NCBI RefSeq assembly: GCF_001307035.1
Contig: NZ_LKIU01000005.1
Span: 79,664-143,663, forward strand
Direction: 5' to 3'
Source: Arthrobacter sp. Edens01
Lineage (GTDB): Bacteria > Actinomycetota > Actinomycetes > Actinomycetales > Micrococcaceae
Length of the DNA: 64,000 bases
The notes under the pieces were generated by a model, which saw only the letters and a list, made by a program, of their open reading frames with translations, was not told the origin of the DNA and made no database searches. Every line of letters starts with the position of its first letter. Position 1 is the stretch's first letter. Made by a program: the position numbers and the translations under genes. Positions 44,186 through 53,762 of this stretch are shown one piece after another.

Positions 44186-45549
44186 GCCCGGAGGAAGCAA
44201 ACAGGCAGCAGGGCGATCCAGCCCACCGGAAAGAGGAAGCGGCCGCTGACGAAACGCGGCTGCTGTCCGCTGCCGAAACCGCAGGCGGGGCACTTCCGCC
44301 GCCGGCCGTACCCGTGCCGGAATCCGAACTCCACCCGGAAACCGGCAACGAGTCCGTGCTGCGCCGCATCGTCACCGGCAACGCGCTGGTTTCAGTGCTG
44401 TCCGTGCTGATGGCCCTGGTTGTCGGCGGGCTGCTCATTGCCCTGACAGACGAAGAGGTCGCGGACGCCGCGGGCTACTTCTTCAACAAGCCCGGGGACA
44501 TGCTGGGCGCTGCCTGGTCCGCGGCATCGGGTGCCTACGTGGCCCTCTTCCAGGGCTCGGTCTTCAACTTCGAGGCCGACACCTTCTCCCGGATGATCTA
44601 CCCGCTGACCCAGACCCTGACAGTGGCGACCCCGCTGATCTGTGCCGGCCTCGGCGTCGCCCTCGCTTTCCGCGCCGGCCTGTTCAACATCGGTGCGCAG
44701 GGCCAGATCCTGATCGGCGCCACACTGGCAGCCTGGGTCGGCTTCAGCTGGCACCTGCCCGTGGGCCTGCACCTGCTGATCGTGATTATTGCCGGTGCTG
44801 TCGGCGGTGCGCTCTGGGGCGGCATTGCCGGCCTGCTGAAGGCACGGACCGGCGCGCATGAAGTGATCGTCACGATCATGCTGAACTACATCGCGATCCA
44901 GCTGGTGCTATTCCTGCTCACCACGCCCGGATTCCAGCGCCCGGGTTCCACCAACCCGATCAGCCCGCAGCTGGATGAAACTGCCATGTTCCCGCCGCTG
45001 TTCGGCTCCGGGTTCCGCCTGCACTGGGGATTCATCATGGCGATTGCCGCCACGGTGTTCATCTGGTGGCTGCTGAACCGGTCCACAGTTGGCTTTGAGC
45101 TCCGCGCAGTCGGCGCCAACCCCGCGGCTGCCCGCAACGCCGGCATCAACACCACCAAGGGCTACGTCATCGTGATGCTCATCGCCGGTGCACTGGCCGG
45201 CCTGGCCGGCGTGGCGCAGGTATCGGGTACCGAAAAGGTACTCACCTCCGGTGTCGCTGCCAGCTTCGGCTTTGACGCCATCACCGTGGCGCTGCTGGGC
45301 CGCTCCTCACCCTGGGGAACCTTCGCAGCCGGTCTGCTCTTCGGTGCGTTCCGCGCAGGCGGCGTCACCATGCAGACCAGCACCGGAACCAACATCGACA
45401 TTGTGCTGGTTGTCCAGTCGCTGATCGTCCTGTTCATCGCCGCACCTCCGCTGGTCCGGTCCCTGTTCCGGATTCCGCCGCCCGGAGCGTTCAAGACCTC
45501 CGGCAAGCGCACCACCAAAAAAGCCGATGCAGCGCAAGGAGCAGCATGA
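44182..45549 (+). CDS. Nucleoside ABC transporter permease 1
   Basis: 455 residues. An 60-residue polar N-terminal extension, rich in Ala, Glu and Pro, precedes about eight to nine spans. Family signatures are [37 protein letters not shown] and [19 protein letters not shown], with [18 protein letters not shown] near the end. It is the YufP-like subunit. It starts at GTG 44182, overlapping the ATPase stop by four bases (GTGA). Confidence 0.93.
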   Translation: MSPEEANRQQGDPAHRKEEAAADETRLLSAAETAGGALPPPAVPVPESELHPETGNESVLRRIVTGNALVSVLSVLMALVVGGLLIALTDEEVADAAGYFFNKPGDMLGAAWSAASGAYVALFQGSVFNFEADTFSRMIYPLTQTLTVATPLICAGLGVALAFRAGLFNIGAQGQILIGATLAAWVGFSWHLPVGLHLLIVIIAGAVGGALWGGIAGLLKARTGAHEVIVTIMLNYIAIQLVLFLLTTPGFQRPGSTNPISPQLDETAMFPPLFGSGFRLHWGFIMAIAATVFIWWLLNRSTVGFELRAVGANPAAARNAGINTTKGYVIVMLIAGALAGLAGVAQVSGTEKVLTSGVAASFGFDAITVALLGRSSPWGTFAAGLLFGAFRAGGVTMQTSTGTNIDIVLVVQSLIVLFIAAPPLVRSLFRIPPPGAFKTSGKRTTKKADAAQGAA

Positions 45550-46835
45550 GCACCGCAACAACTCTCGCCTCCAAGGGCCAGCCGGCAGATGTGAAAGCCA
45601 TCCGCAGCTGGAAAACTCCGGTGATCCTGGGTGTCCTGGCAATCCTTGGCTTCATCATGTTCGGACTGGGCTCGCCGTCCAGCGAGGTGACGTTCCGCCT
45701 GACGGACGCCGACGCAGCCATCCAGCTGCCCAACATCGTGGTGTCAGCGCCCGTCCTGGGCTGGATCGCCAGCGTTGTGCTGCTGGCCTCCGCCGCCTAC
45801 GCCTTCATCCTGGTCAACCGCTACCAGCATGTGCCGGGATGGCTGATCGCCATCTTCGCGGTGTTCTTCATTGCCGCTTTCCTGACCTGGGCGGTGGGCA
45901 GCGCCCGCAGCCCCAGCGTGGCTCTGTACGGCCTGCTGGCAGGATCGTTCACGCTGGCGTTCCCGCTGATCTTCGGCTCGCTCTCGGGCGTGCTGTGTGA
46001 ACGCTCCGGCGTCGTCAACATTGCCATCGAAGGGCAGCTGCTCTTCGGCGCCTTCGCCGCAGCCGTGGCGGGTTCCCTGTCCGGCAACGCCTTCGTGGGC
46101 CTGTTCGCAGCGGCCATCGCCGGTGTGCTGGTTTCTCTCGTGCTTGCCGTGTTCAGCATCAAATACATCGTGAACCAGGTGATCGTCGGCGTCGTGCTGA
46201 ACGTGCTGGTCTCCGGCCTGACCGGATTCCTCTTCTCCACCGTGCTCAGCGCGGACTCGGCGAAGTGGAACTCGCCCCCGCGCCTGGACAAGATCGCTAT
46301 CCCGCTGCTCTCTGACATTCCGATCCTGGGCCCGATCCTGTTTGACCAGTCGGTGATCGGCTACCTGATGTACATCGCCGTGGCCGCGATCTACTTCGGG
46401 CTCTTCCACACCAAGTGGGGCCTGCGTACCCGTGCCGTGGGCGAGCACCCGAAGGCCGCGGACACCGTGGGCATCAATGTGAACCGCATGCGGTTCTGGA
46501 ACGTCCTGCTAGCCGGTGCCGTTGCCGGCGTCGGCGGCGCGTTCTTCACCCTGGTCGCAGTGTCCTCCTTCAACCGGGACATGACATCCGGCCAGGGCTA
46601 CATTGCCCTCGCAGCGCTCATCCTGGGCCGCTGGAACCCGATTGGTGCGCTGTTCGCAGCACTGCTGTTCGGCTTCGCGTCCAACCTGCAGTCCGTGCTC
46701 AGCCTGCTCGGCACCCCGGTGCCGAACCAGTTCCTGGCCATGCTGCCCTACGTGGTGACCATCTTCGCCGTCGCCGGTGTAGTAGGTAAGTCCCGCGGGC
46801 CGGCAGCCAGCGGCATTCCATACATCAAGAGCTGA
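45546..46835 (+). CDS. Nucleoside ABC transporter permease 2
   Basis: 429 residues, YufQ-like partner of the preceding permease. After two extra N-terminal spans comes LCERSGVVNIAIEGQLLFGAF. Then there are IVNQVIVGVVLNVLVSGLTG, LRTRAVGEHPKAADTVGIN and GQGYIALAALILGRWNP. The ATG at 45546 overlaps the upstream stop (ATGA). Cytidine deaminase follows 34 bases on. Confidence 0.93.
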   Translation: MSTATTLASKGQPADVKAIRSWKTPVILGVLAILGFIMFGLGSPSSEVTFRLTDADAAIQLPNIVVSAPVLGWIASVVLLASAAYAFILVNRYQHVPGWLIAIFAVFFIAAFLTWAVGSARSPSVALYGLLAGSFTLAFPLIFGSLSGVLCERSGVVNIAIEGQLLFGAFAAAVAGSLSGNAFVGLFAAAIAGVLVSLVLAVFSIKYIVNQVIVGVVLNVLVSGLTGFLFSTVLSADSAKWNSPPRLDKIAIPLLSDIPILGPILFDQSVIGYLMYIAVAAIYFGLFHTKWGLRTRAVGEHPKAADTVGINVNRMRFWNVLLAGAVAGVGGAFFTLVAVSSFNRDMTSGQGYIALAALILGRWNPIGALFAALLFGFASNLQSVLSLLGTPVPNQFLAMLPYVVTIFAVAGVVGKSRGPAASGIPYIKS

Positions 46836-46869
46836 TCCCCTTCCCGACCAGGACAAAAAAGGACAGAAG

Positions 46870-47292
46870 ATGAACGCAGTTACCCCTGCGCACGAAATCG
46901 ACTGGGACGCTTTGCAGGACGCGGCCAGGGCTGCCATGGCCCACGCCTACGTTCCCTACTCCCGGTACCCCGTGGGAGCAGCCGCACTGACCGACGACGG
47001 CCGGATTGTCTCCGGCTGCAACATCGAGAACGCCAGCTACGGACTGACCCTGTGCGCCGAGTGCTCCATGATCAGCCAGCTGAACATGACCGGCGGCGGA
47101 CACCTGGTCGCCTTCACCTGCGTGGACGGTGAGGGCGAAATCCTCATGCCGTGCGGGCGCTGCCGCCAGCTGCTCTACGAATTCCGGGCACCGGGCATGC
47201 AGCTGCTGACCGTCAGCGGAATCCGGACCATGGACGAAGTGCTGCCCGATGCTTTCGGACCGCAGCACCTGGAAGGACAGGCAGGCAAATGA
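46870..47292 (+). CDS. cdd: Cytidine deaminase
   Basis: 140 residues. Zinc site complete: CNIENASYGLTLCAECSM (Cys-Ala-Glu, where Glu is catalytic) and PCGRCRQLL with the two further cysteines. Converts cytidine/deoxycytidine to uridine forms after import by the adjacent transporter. aggac lies six bases before the ATG. Its stop overlaps the deoA start. Confidence 0.96.
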   Translation: MNAVTPAHEIDWDALQDAARAAMAHAYVPYSRYPVGAAALTDDGRIVSGCNIENASYGLTLCAECSMISQLNMTGGGHLVAFTCVDGEGEILMPCGRCRQLLYEFRAPGMQLLTVSGIRTMDEVLPDAFGPQHLEGQAGK

Positions 47293-48572
47293 GCGAGCGT
47301 TTTGACACCGTTGACATCATCCGCGTGAAGCGGGACCGCGGCACACTGAGCCCGGAGCAGATCGACTGGACGATCGACGCCTATACCCGCGGCGTGATTG
47401 CCGACGAGCAGATGGCCGCCCTGAACATGGCGATCCTGCTCAACGGCATGAACCGGGAGGAAATCTCCCGCTGGACCGCTGCGATGATCGCCTCCGGCGA
47501 GCGGATGGACTTCTCCTCCCTGGGTAAGCCCACGTCCGACAAGCACTCCACCGGCGGTGTGGGGGACAAGATCACCCTGCCGCTGGCACCGCTGGTTGCC
47601 GTTTTCGGGGTCGCCGTGCCGCAGCTCTCCGGGCGCGGTCTGGGCCACACCGGCGGCACCCTGGACAAGCTCGAGGCCATTCCCGGCTGGCGTGCTGCGC
47701 TCAGCAACGATGAGATGATGGCGCAGCTCGCCGACGTCGGAGCAGTTATCTGCGCTGCCGGGGCAGGCCTGGCTCCGGCAGACAAGAAGCTCTACGCCCT
47801 GCGCGACGTGACCGCCACGGTGGAAGCGATTCCGCTGATTGCCTCCTCGATCATGAGCAAGAAGATTGCGGAGGGGACCGGCTCGCTGGTCCTGGACGTG
47901 AAGGTGGGCTCCGGCGCGTTTATGAAGAACGTGGACGACGCCCGCGAGCTGGCCCGGACCATGGTCACACTTGGTAAAGACGCAGGCGTGAACACTGTGG
48001 CGTTCCTCACGAACATGTCCACCCCGCTGGGCCTGACCGCCGGAAATGCGATCGAGGTCCAGGAGTCCGTGGAGGTGCTCGCCGGCGGCGGTCCATCCGA
48101 CGTCGTGGAGCTGACCGTGGCCCTGGCCAAGGAGATGCTCGCCGCGGCGGGCCGGCCCGACGCCGATCCCGCGGCAGCCCTGAAGGACGGCCGTGCGATG
48201 GACGTGTGGCGGCGGATGATTTCCGCCCAGGGCGGAGATCCCGAGGCCGAGCTGCCGGTGGCGAAGGAAGCGGAGACCATCGTGGCCTCCGCCGACGGTG
48301 TGCTCACTGAGCTGGATGCCCTTTCCGTTGGCGTCGCAGCCTGGCGCCTCGGCGCCGGACGGGCGCGGAAGGAAGACGCCGTGCAGGCGGGCGCGGGCGT
48401 GCGCCTGCACGCCAAGCCGGGAGACACAGTCAAGGCCGGCCAGCCGCTGATGACGCTGCTGACCGATACCCCGGAGAAGTTCGACCGCGCCAAGGAAGCA
48501 TTGGAAGGCGCCGCCGTGATTTCCCCGGAGGCCACGGCAATCCAGCCGCTGATCATTGACCGGATCAGCTAG
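47289..48572 (+). CDS. deoA: Thymidine (pyrimidine-nucleoside) phosphorylase
   Basis: 427 residues. Cleaves thymidine/deoxyuridine to base and deoxyribose-1-phosphate. Signature blocks: SDKHSTGGVGDKI (phosphate/substrate), SGRGLGHTGGTLDKLEAIPG (family signature), SSIMSKKIAEG and KVGSGAFMK. The C-terminal pyrimidine-nucleoside phosphorylase domain is present (LDALSVGVAAWRLGAGR). ATG 47289 overlaps the cdd stop (ATGA). The operon ends with a strong terminator. Confidence 0.96.
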   Translation: MSERFDTVDIIRVKRDRGTLSPEQIDWTIDAYTRGVIADEQMAALNMAILLNGMNREEISRWTAAMIASGERMDFSSLGKPTSDKHSTGGVGDKITLPLAPLVAVFGVAVPQLSGRGLGHTGGTLDKLEAIPGWRAALSNDEMMAQLADVGAVICAAGAGLAPADKKLYALRDVTATVEAIPLIASSIMSKKIAEGTGSLVLDVKVGSGAFMKNVDDARELARTMVTLGKDAGVNTVAFLTNMSTPLGLTAGNAIEVQESVEVLAGGGPSDVVELTVALAKEMLAAAGRPDADPAAALKDGRAMDVWRRMISAQGGDPEAELPVAKEAETIVASADGVLTELDALSVGVAAWRLGAGRARKEDAVQAGAGVRLHAKPGDTVKAGQPLMTLLTDTPEKFDRAKEALEGAAVISPEATAIQPLIIDRIS

Positions 48573-48598
48573 CCGGGGCTTACCTTTCGCAGAAACAG

Positions 48599-48642
48599 AA
48601 CAGAACTGCCCGCATGAGCTTTCATGCGGGCAGTTCTGTTTG
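48599..48642 (+). terminator. Terminator after deoA
   Basis: A 19-bp stem built on CAGAACTGCCCGCATGA and TCATGCGGGCAGTTCTG with loop gctt, then TTTGG. The following 140 bases to DedA contain short CTCAGGGTG-like repeats and nothing else I can identify. Confidence 0.92.
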
Positions 48643-48784
48643 GTCCGGCGGGTGGGCCGGAAGGGGCACTCAGGGTCGCCCGAGGGCTCACTCAGGGTGT
48701 TCCCGGGGACATTCCGGGTGCCGGGCACTCATACGGAGGTGGCATCGTTGTAGTTACTGATACCGACCCGAGGAGTGCCGCCCA

Positions 48785-49450
48785 TTGGACGTCCTAAACG
48801 CCGTAATGGACACCATCAACAACTTCGTCCTGACGTATTCAGGCGCCCCATGGGTTTACCTGGTGCTCTTCGCCTGCTGCCTGCTGGACGGGTTCTTTCC
48901 TCCTATCCCCAGTGAATCCCTGGTGGTTGGCCTCGCGGCACTGGTCTTCCTGGACGGAGGCCCGAACGCCTGGCTGATCTTCCTTTCGGCCGCGGCGGGC
49001 GCATTCGTGGGCGACAACATTGCCTATGCCCTGGGACGGACGCTCCGCACTGACCGGTACCGGTGGATGCGCGGACCACGGATGCAGCGCGGATTCGTCT
49101 GGGCCGGGCGTGAACTCGAGAAGCGTGCCGTGTCCCTGATCCTGATTGCCCGGTTCATTCCGGTAGGCAGGGTCGTGGTCAACCTGACCGCCGGGGCTAC
49201 AAGGTTCCCGCGGCGGATGTTCGTGGCACTGACGGGCATGTCTGCCCTGCTCTGGGCCGCCTACTCCGTAGCTATTGGGGCCCTGGCCGGCGCCTGGTTC
49301 AAGGAGAACCACCTGCTCGCCGTCGTAGTGGCTATCGCTGTTGCACTGGTCCTGGGCTTGATCATCGACCGGATCATCGCAAAACTGCGCGGACCAACTC
49401 CCATCCGCACCCGCCTGCCGCTCGAGGAACGGGTCGACTCGGAGCCTTAA
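48785..49450 (+). CDS. DedA/SNARE-associated family membrane protein
   Basis: 221 residues with about five hydrophobic segments. Family blocks FPPIPSESLVVGLAA, GAFVGDNIAYALGR and the conserved LIARFIPVGRVVVNLTAGATRFPRRMF (split here by position 120-146). DedA proteins act in membrane lipid homeostasis, probably as polyprenyl-phosphate or phospholipid flippases. It starts at TTG 48785 with GAGGAG nine bases upstream; ATG 48806 is an alternative. Confidence 0.92.
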   Translation: MDVLNAVMDTINNFVLTYSGAPWVYLVLFACCLLDGFFPPIPSESLVVGLAALVFLDGGPNAWLIFLSAAAGAFVGDNIAYALGRTLRTDRYRWMRGPRMQRGFVWAGRELEKRAVSLILIARFIPVGRVVVNLTAGATRFPRRMFVALTGMSALLWAAYSVAIGALAGAWFKENHLLAVVVAIAVALVLGLIIDRIIAKLRGPTPIRTRLPLEERVDSEP

Positions 49451-49471
49451 GCGCTCCGGCTAGGCCTCACG

Positions 49472-49477
49472 TAGAGT
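49472..49477 (+). promoter_or_regulatory. -10 box (TAGAGT), leaderless start of add
   Basis: TAGAGT with six bases to GTG at 49484. Confidence 0.55.
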
Positions 49478-49483
49478 TGGCAT

Positions 49484-50635
49484 GTGACTGAGCCGATAAC
49501 GAATCCCGCTGCCCTTTCCAGCTTCGACGTCCGCGTCCTGCCCAAGGTTTCGCTGCACGACCACCTTGACGGCGGCCTTCGCCCGTCCACGATCGTGGAA
49601 CTTGCCGAGACCGTGGGCCATACGCTGCCCTCCACCGATCCCGTAGCGCTGGGGGAGTGGTTCCGTGAGTCCGCAAACTCCGGTTCGCTCGTGCGCTATC
49701 TTGAGACCTTCGACCACACCATCGCAGTCATGCAGACGCGCGAAGGCCTGAGCCGGGTTGCCCGCGAGTTCGTTGAGGACCTCGTTGAAGACGGCGTGGT
49801 CTACGCAGAAATCCGCTGGGCGCCGGAGCAGCACCTTGCCGGCGGCCTCACCCTGGACGAAGCAGTAGAGGCAGTGCAGGCAGGACTGGAGGCAGGCGTT
49901 GCTGACGCCGAAGCCAACGGCCGCCTGATCCAGGTGGGCCAGCTGATCACCGCCATGCGCCACGGCGACCGCGGTATGGAAATCGCCGAACTCGCCGTCC
50001 GGCACCGTGACCGCGGAGCCGTGGGCTTCGACATTGCCGGAGCCGAAGACGGATTCCCGCCCTCGCGTTTCAAGGACGCGTTCACCTACCTCGCCGAGCA
50101 GATGTTCCCCGTCACCGTCCATGCCGGCGAAGCTGCCGGCGTTGAGAGCATCAGCGATGCCCTGGTCCACGGCCGCGCGCTGCGCCTGGGCCACGGCGTG
50201 CGGATTGCCGAGGACATTGAGGTTGACTTCGAAGACGAAGAAGCGCCCGACGCCGGCGAAGACACTTCCGTAGGCATGGTCACCCTGGGCGACGTTGCCG
50301 CCTGGGTCCGCGACCGGGGCATCGCCCTTGAAATCTGCCCGTCCTCGAACCTGCAGACCGGAGCAGTGGAGTCCTTCGGCGGCGACATTGAGTCCCACCC
50401 GATCGACCTGCTCTTCCAGACCGGCTTCGTGGTGACCGTGAACACCGACAACCGGCTGATGAGCGGCGTCAGCCTCACCGATGAGCTGGAACTGCTGGTA
50501 GAGACCTTCGGCTACGACCTGGACGACCTGCTGGAACTGACGCTCAACGCCGCCAACGCAGCGTTCCTGCCGCTGGAAGAGCGTGCTGTGCTGGCCGAGT
50601 ACATCACCGATGGGTTCAACAACGCACGTGGCTAA
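49484..50635 (+). CDS. add: Adenosine deaminase
   Basis: 383 residues. Zinc histidines in VSLHDHLDGGLRP near the N-terminus, VHAGEAAG with the catalytic Glu, LGHGVRI, SSNLQTG and NTDNRLM (metal/catalytic Asp). Converts adenosine and deoxyadenosine to inosine forms. An acidic insert (DFEDEEAPDAGEDTS) lies near residue 250. Functionally linked to the nucleoside transporter 3 kb upstream but with its own promoter. It overlaps mazG by eight bases. Confidence 0.95.
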   Translation: MTEPITNPAALSSFDVRVLPKVSLHDHLDGGLRPSTIVELAETVGHTLPSTDPVALGEWFRESANSGSLVRYLETFDHTIAVMQTREGLSRVAREFVEDLVEDGVVYAEIRWAPEQHLAGGLTLDEAVEAVQAGLEAGVADAEANGRLIQVGQLITAMRHGDRGMEIAELAVRHRDRGAVGFDIAGAEDGFPPSRFKDAFTYLAEQMFPVTVHAGEAAGVESISDALVHGRALRLGHGVRIAEDIEVDFEDEEAPDAGEDTSVGMVTLGDVAAWVRDRGIALEICPSSNLQTGAVESFGGDIESHPIDLLFQTGFVVTVNTDNRLMSGVSLTDELELLVETFGYDLDDLLELTLNAANAAFLPLEERAVLAEYITDGFNNARG

Positions 50636-51320
50636 TCCCCAGCCCGGTAGCAGTGACCTGGGCCCGGCGTTTGTCCGTCTGGCCCAGGTCGTTGCGCAGC
50701 TGCGCGAACGCTGCCCCTGGACACGTGCCCTCACCCACGAATCCCTCCTCGAATACCTGCTGGAGGAAAGCTACGAGGTGATCGAGGCGGTCGAAGCAGG
50801 CCATACCGGCGCCGAAGACTCCCGTGAGCTCAGCGGCGAGCTGGGGGACCTGCTCTTTCAGGTGCTGCTGCACGCGCGGCTCCAGGAAGAGACCGGCAAC
50901 TTCTCGATCAATGACGTCGTTTCCGGTCTCACCGGGAAAATGATCCGGCGCAACCCCCATGTATTCCGTCCGGACGGATCGCTGACCGAGGACACCACCG
51001 AGGACACAGCGGAGATCGAGCGGGCCTGGGACGCCGCCAAGAAGACCGAAAACCCCCGGCGCAGCAACCCGTTCGAAGGCATTCCCGCGTCCCTTCCTGC
51101 GCTGGCGCTTGCCGCCAAGACACAGGAGCGGGCCCGCCGGGCAGGCGTGCCGGTCCCGGCGAAGCCGGAAACGCTGCCGGCATTCGAGGGTCGGGATGAG
51201 CTGGGGGACCTGCTCTTCGAAGCTGTGCGCCAGGCTGCTGAACGGGGCATCGACCCGGAAGCAGCCCTGCGCGGAGCGGTGCGCCGTTTTACGGCACAAG
51301 GCCCCGGTACTGCCGATTGA
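50628..51320 (+). CDS. mazG: MazG family nucleoside triphosphate pyrophosphohydrolase
   Basis: 230 residues with two MazG-like helical units. The first is complete: CPWTRALTHESLLEYLLEESYEVIEAVE, then ELGDLLFQVLLHARL (EExxE and ExxD metal ligands). The second is shorter (DELGDLLFEAVRQAAERG), with the usual linker KTENPRRSNPFEGIPASLPAL. Hydrolyses aberrant NTPs. Start GTG 50628 overlaps the end of add; ATG 50610 is possible. Confidence 0.92.
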   Translation: MANPQPGSSDLGPAFVRLAQVVAQLRERCPWTRALTHESLLEYLLEESYEVIEAVEAGHTGAEDSRELSGELGDLLFQVLLHARLQEETGNFSINDVVSGLTGKMIRRNPHVFRPDGSLTEDTTEDTAEIERAWDAAKKTENPRRSNPFEGIPASLPALALAAKTQERARRAGVPVPAKPETLPAFEGRDELGDLLFEAVRQAAERGIDPEAALRGAVRRFTAQGPGTAD

Positions 51321-51354
51321 CGGCGTTAGTCCTTACTCCGAAGCCGGATTCCAC

Positions 51355-51360
51355 TAGGCT
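51355..51360 (+). promoter_or_regulatory. -10 box (TAGGCT) of eno
   Basis: TAGGCT about 78 bases before the eno ATG. This transcript would have a leader of about 70 nt with a proper ribosome-binding site. Confidence 0.4.
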
Positions 51361-51401
51361 TGGAGCAGACAGCGTGGTCCCCGTCATAGGCCTGGCTGTA
51401 G

Positions 51402-52718
<1,317 letters not shown>

Positions 52719-52729
52719 CAACTCCGCCG

Positions 52730-52772
52730 CCGGTGGGTACCCTCGACTAAGAGGGTGCCCACCGGTGCTGTT
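52730..52772 (+). terminator. Terminator after eno
   Basis: CCGGTGGGTACCCTC and GAGGGTGCCCACCGG (15-base arms, one G-T) with loop gactaa; gctgttt follows. Confidence 0.85.
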
Positions 52773-52832
52773 TCCGCCGCAGGGCGTAAGCACGGCCGCC
52801 GGCGCCGATGAACCAGCCAGATGAGGAGCAGC

Positions 52833-53675
52833 ATGTCCACCCGTCGCCCGAAGGTCCCCAAACCCTCAGGCCTGCCCGGCGGGACACAACGGCGTGCTTC
52901 CAGCGCCCCGGACACCAGGCCGGCATCCAGCCACCCGGGTACGGAAGAACCGCAGGCCAGGGGCGCCCGGCTGCAGCCCACAGGGTCCCGTAAGCCAGTA
53001 GACGGTAAGCCAGAATCCGGCAAGACGGGATCTGCCAAGACCGGATCTGACACGGGTGGATCTGACACGGCGGGGACCGGCCATGCAGGCCGCAAGCCCT
53101 CCCAGCCGAGGCCTGCCGGCGGCGGCAAAAGCGCCAGGCCGGCCAAAACCAAACCGGCAAAGCCTGCGAAGCCGGCAGATCCGTCGGCTGCCCGGGCGGC
53201 GGCCCGGCAGGAGCTCGCGGCAGAAATCCGCAGGGATGTTCCCCAGGCAGAATCCGCCGAAGGTAAACCCCGTACCGAACCGGCGCTCAAGCCTGTCCCC
53301 GCCAAGTCATTCTCCGGACGGCTGCTTGCCCTGGGCATCGTGATGGTGGTGATCACTGTGCTGCTCGCGCCTTCCGTCCGGACGTTCCTGCAGCAGCGCT
53401 CCGAGATTGCGGCACTGGAAGCGGAGATAGCCGAAGAGCAGAAGACTGGCCAGGAACTTGAACAGACGCTGGACCGCTGGGAAGACCCCGCTTACATCAA
53501 GGCGCAGGCCAGGGAGCGCATCTTCCTCGTGATGCCCGGTGAAACCCGGTACCTGGTAAAGGGTGAAAACGGCGTAAACGACGTCGAGGAAGAGGCCGCC
53601 GCCGACGGTCCCGCCGACCTTGAATGGGTTGACGCGCTCTGGGATTCAGTAGTGCGGTCCGCCACAGCACCTTAA
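52833..53675 (+). CDS. Septum formation initiator family protein (DivIC/FtsB-like)
   Basis: 280 residues. A long basic, Pro/Ala/Lys-rich N-terminal region (about 1-160) is followed by one membrane span (RLLALGIVMVVITVLLAPSV, about 168-187). A coiled coil comes next (RSEIAALEAEIAEEQKTGQEL), then the family motif WEDPAYIKAQARERIFLVMPGE. It is a bitopic divisome protein thought to bridge FtsL and FtsQ. ATG 52833 has GAGGAG six bases upstream. The eno-divIC-DUF501-ppx order is common in actinobacteria. Confidence 0.93.
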   Translation: MSTRRPKVPKPSGLPGGTQRRASSAPDTRPASSHPGTEEPQARGARLQPTGSRKPVDGKPESGKTGSAKTGSDTGGSDTAGTGHAGRKPSQPRPAGGGKSARPAKTKPAKPAKPADPSAARAAARQELAAEIRRDVPQAESAEGKPRTEPALKPVPAKSFSGRLLALGIVMVVITVLLAPSVRTFLQQRSEIAALEAEIAEEQKTGQELEQTLDRWEDPAYIKAQARERIFLVMPGETRYLVKGENGVNDVEEEAAADGPADLEWVDALWDSVVRSATAP

Positions 53676-53693
53676 CCCTGCTCCGGGGCACAG

Positions 53694-53699
53694 TAGGCT
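53694..53699 (+). promoter_or_regulatory. -10 box (TAGGCT) upstream of the DUF501-Ppx frame
   Basis: TAGGCT with six bases to a TTG at 53706, the leaderless spacing seen elsewhere, and 59 bases to the DUF501 ATG. Confidence 0.4.
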
Positions 53700-53705
53700 G
53701 GTGCA

Positions 53706-53762
53706 TTGAGACATCATCAGTTCGGGTCCGTTACGGGCCCCAGGAAGGACCCTCCGGCATGA
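53706..53762 (+). CDS. Possible 18-codon leaderless upstream ORF coupled to DUF501-Ppx
   Basis: TTG at 53706, six bases after TAGGCT, opens an 18-residue frame (MRHHQFGSVTGPRKDPPA) whose TGA overlaps the next ATG (ATGA). If translated it would couple to the downstream gene. The downstream AGGAAGGA site also lies inside it. No homology can be judged at this length. Confidence 0.25.
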   Translation: MRHHQFGSVTGPRKDPPA

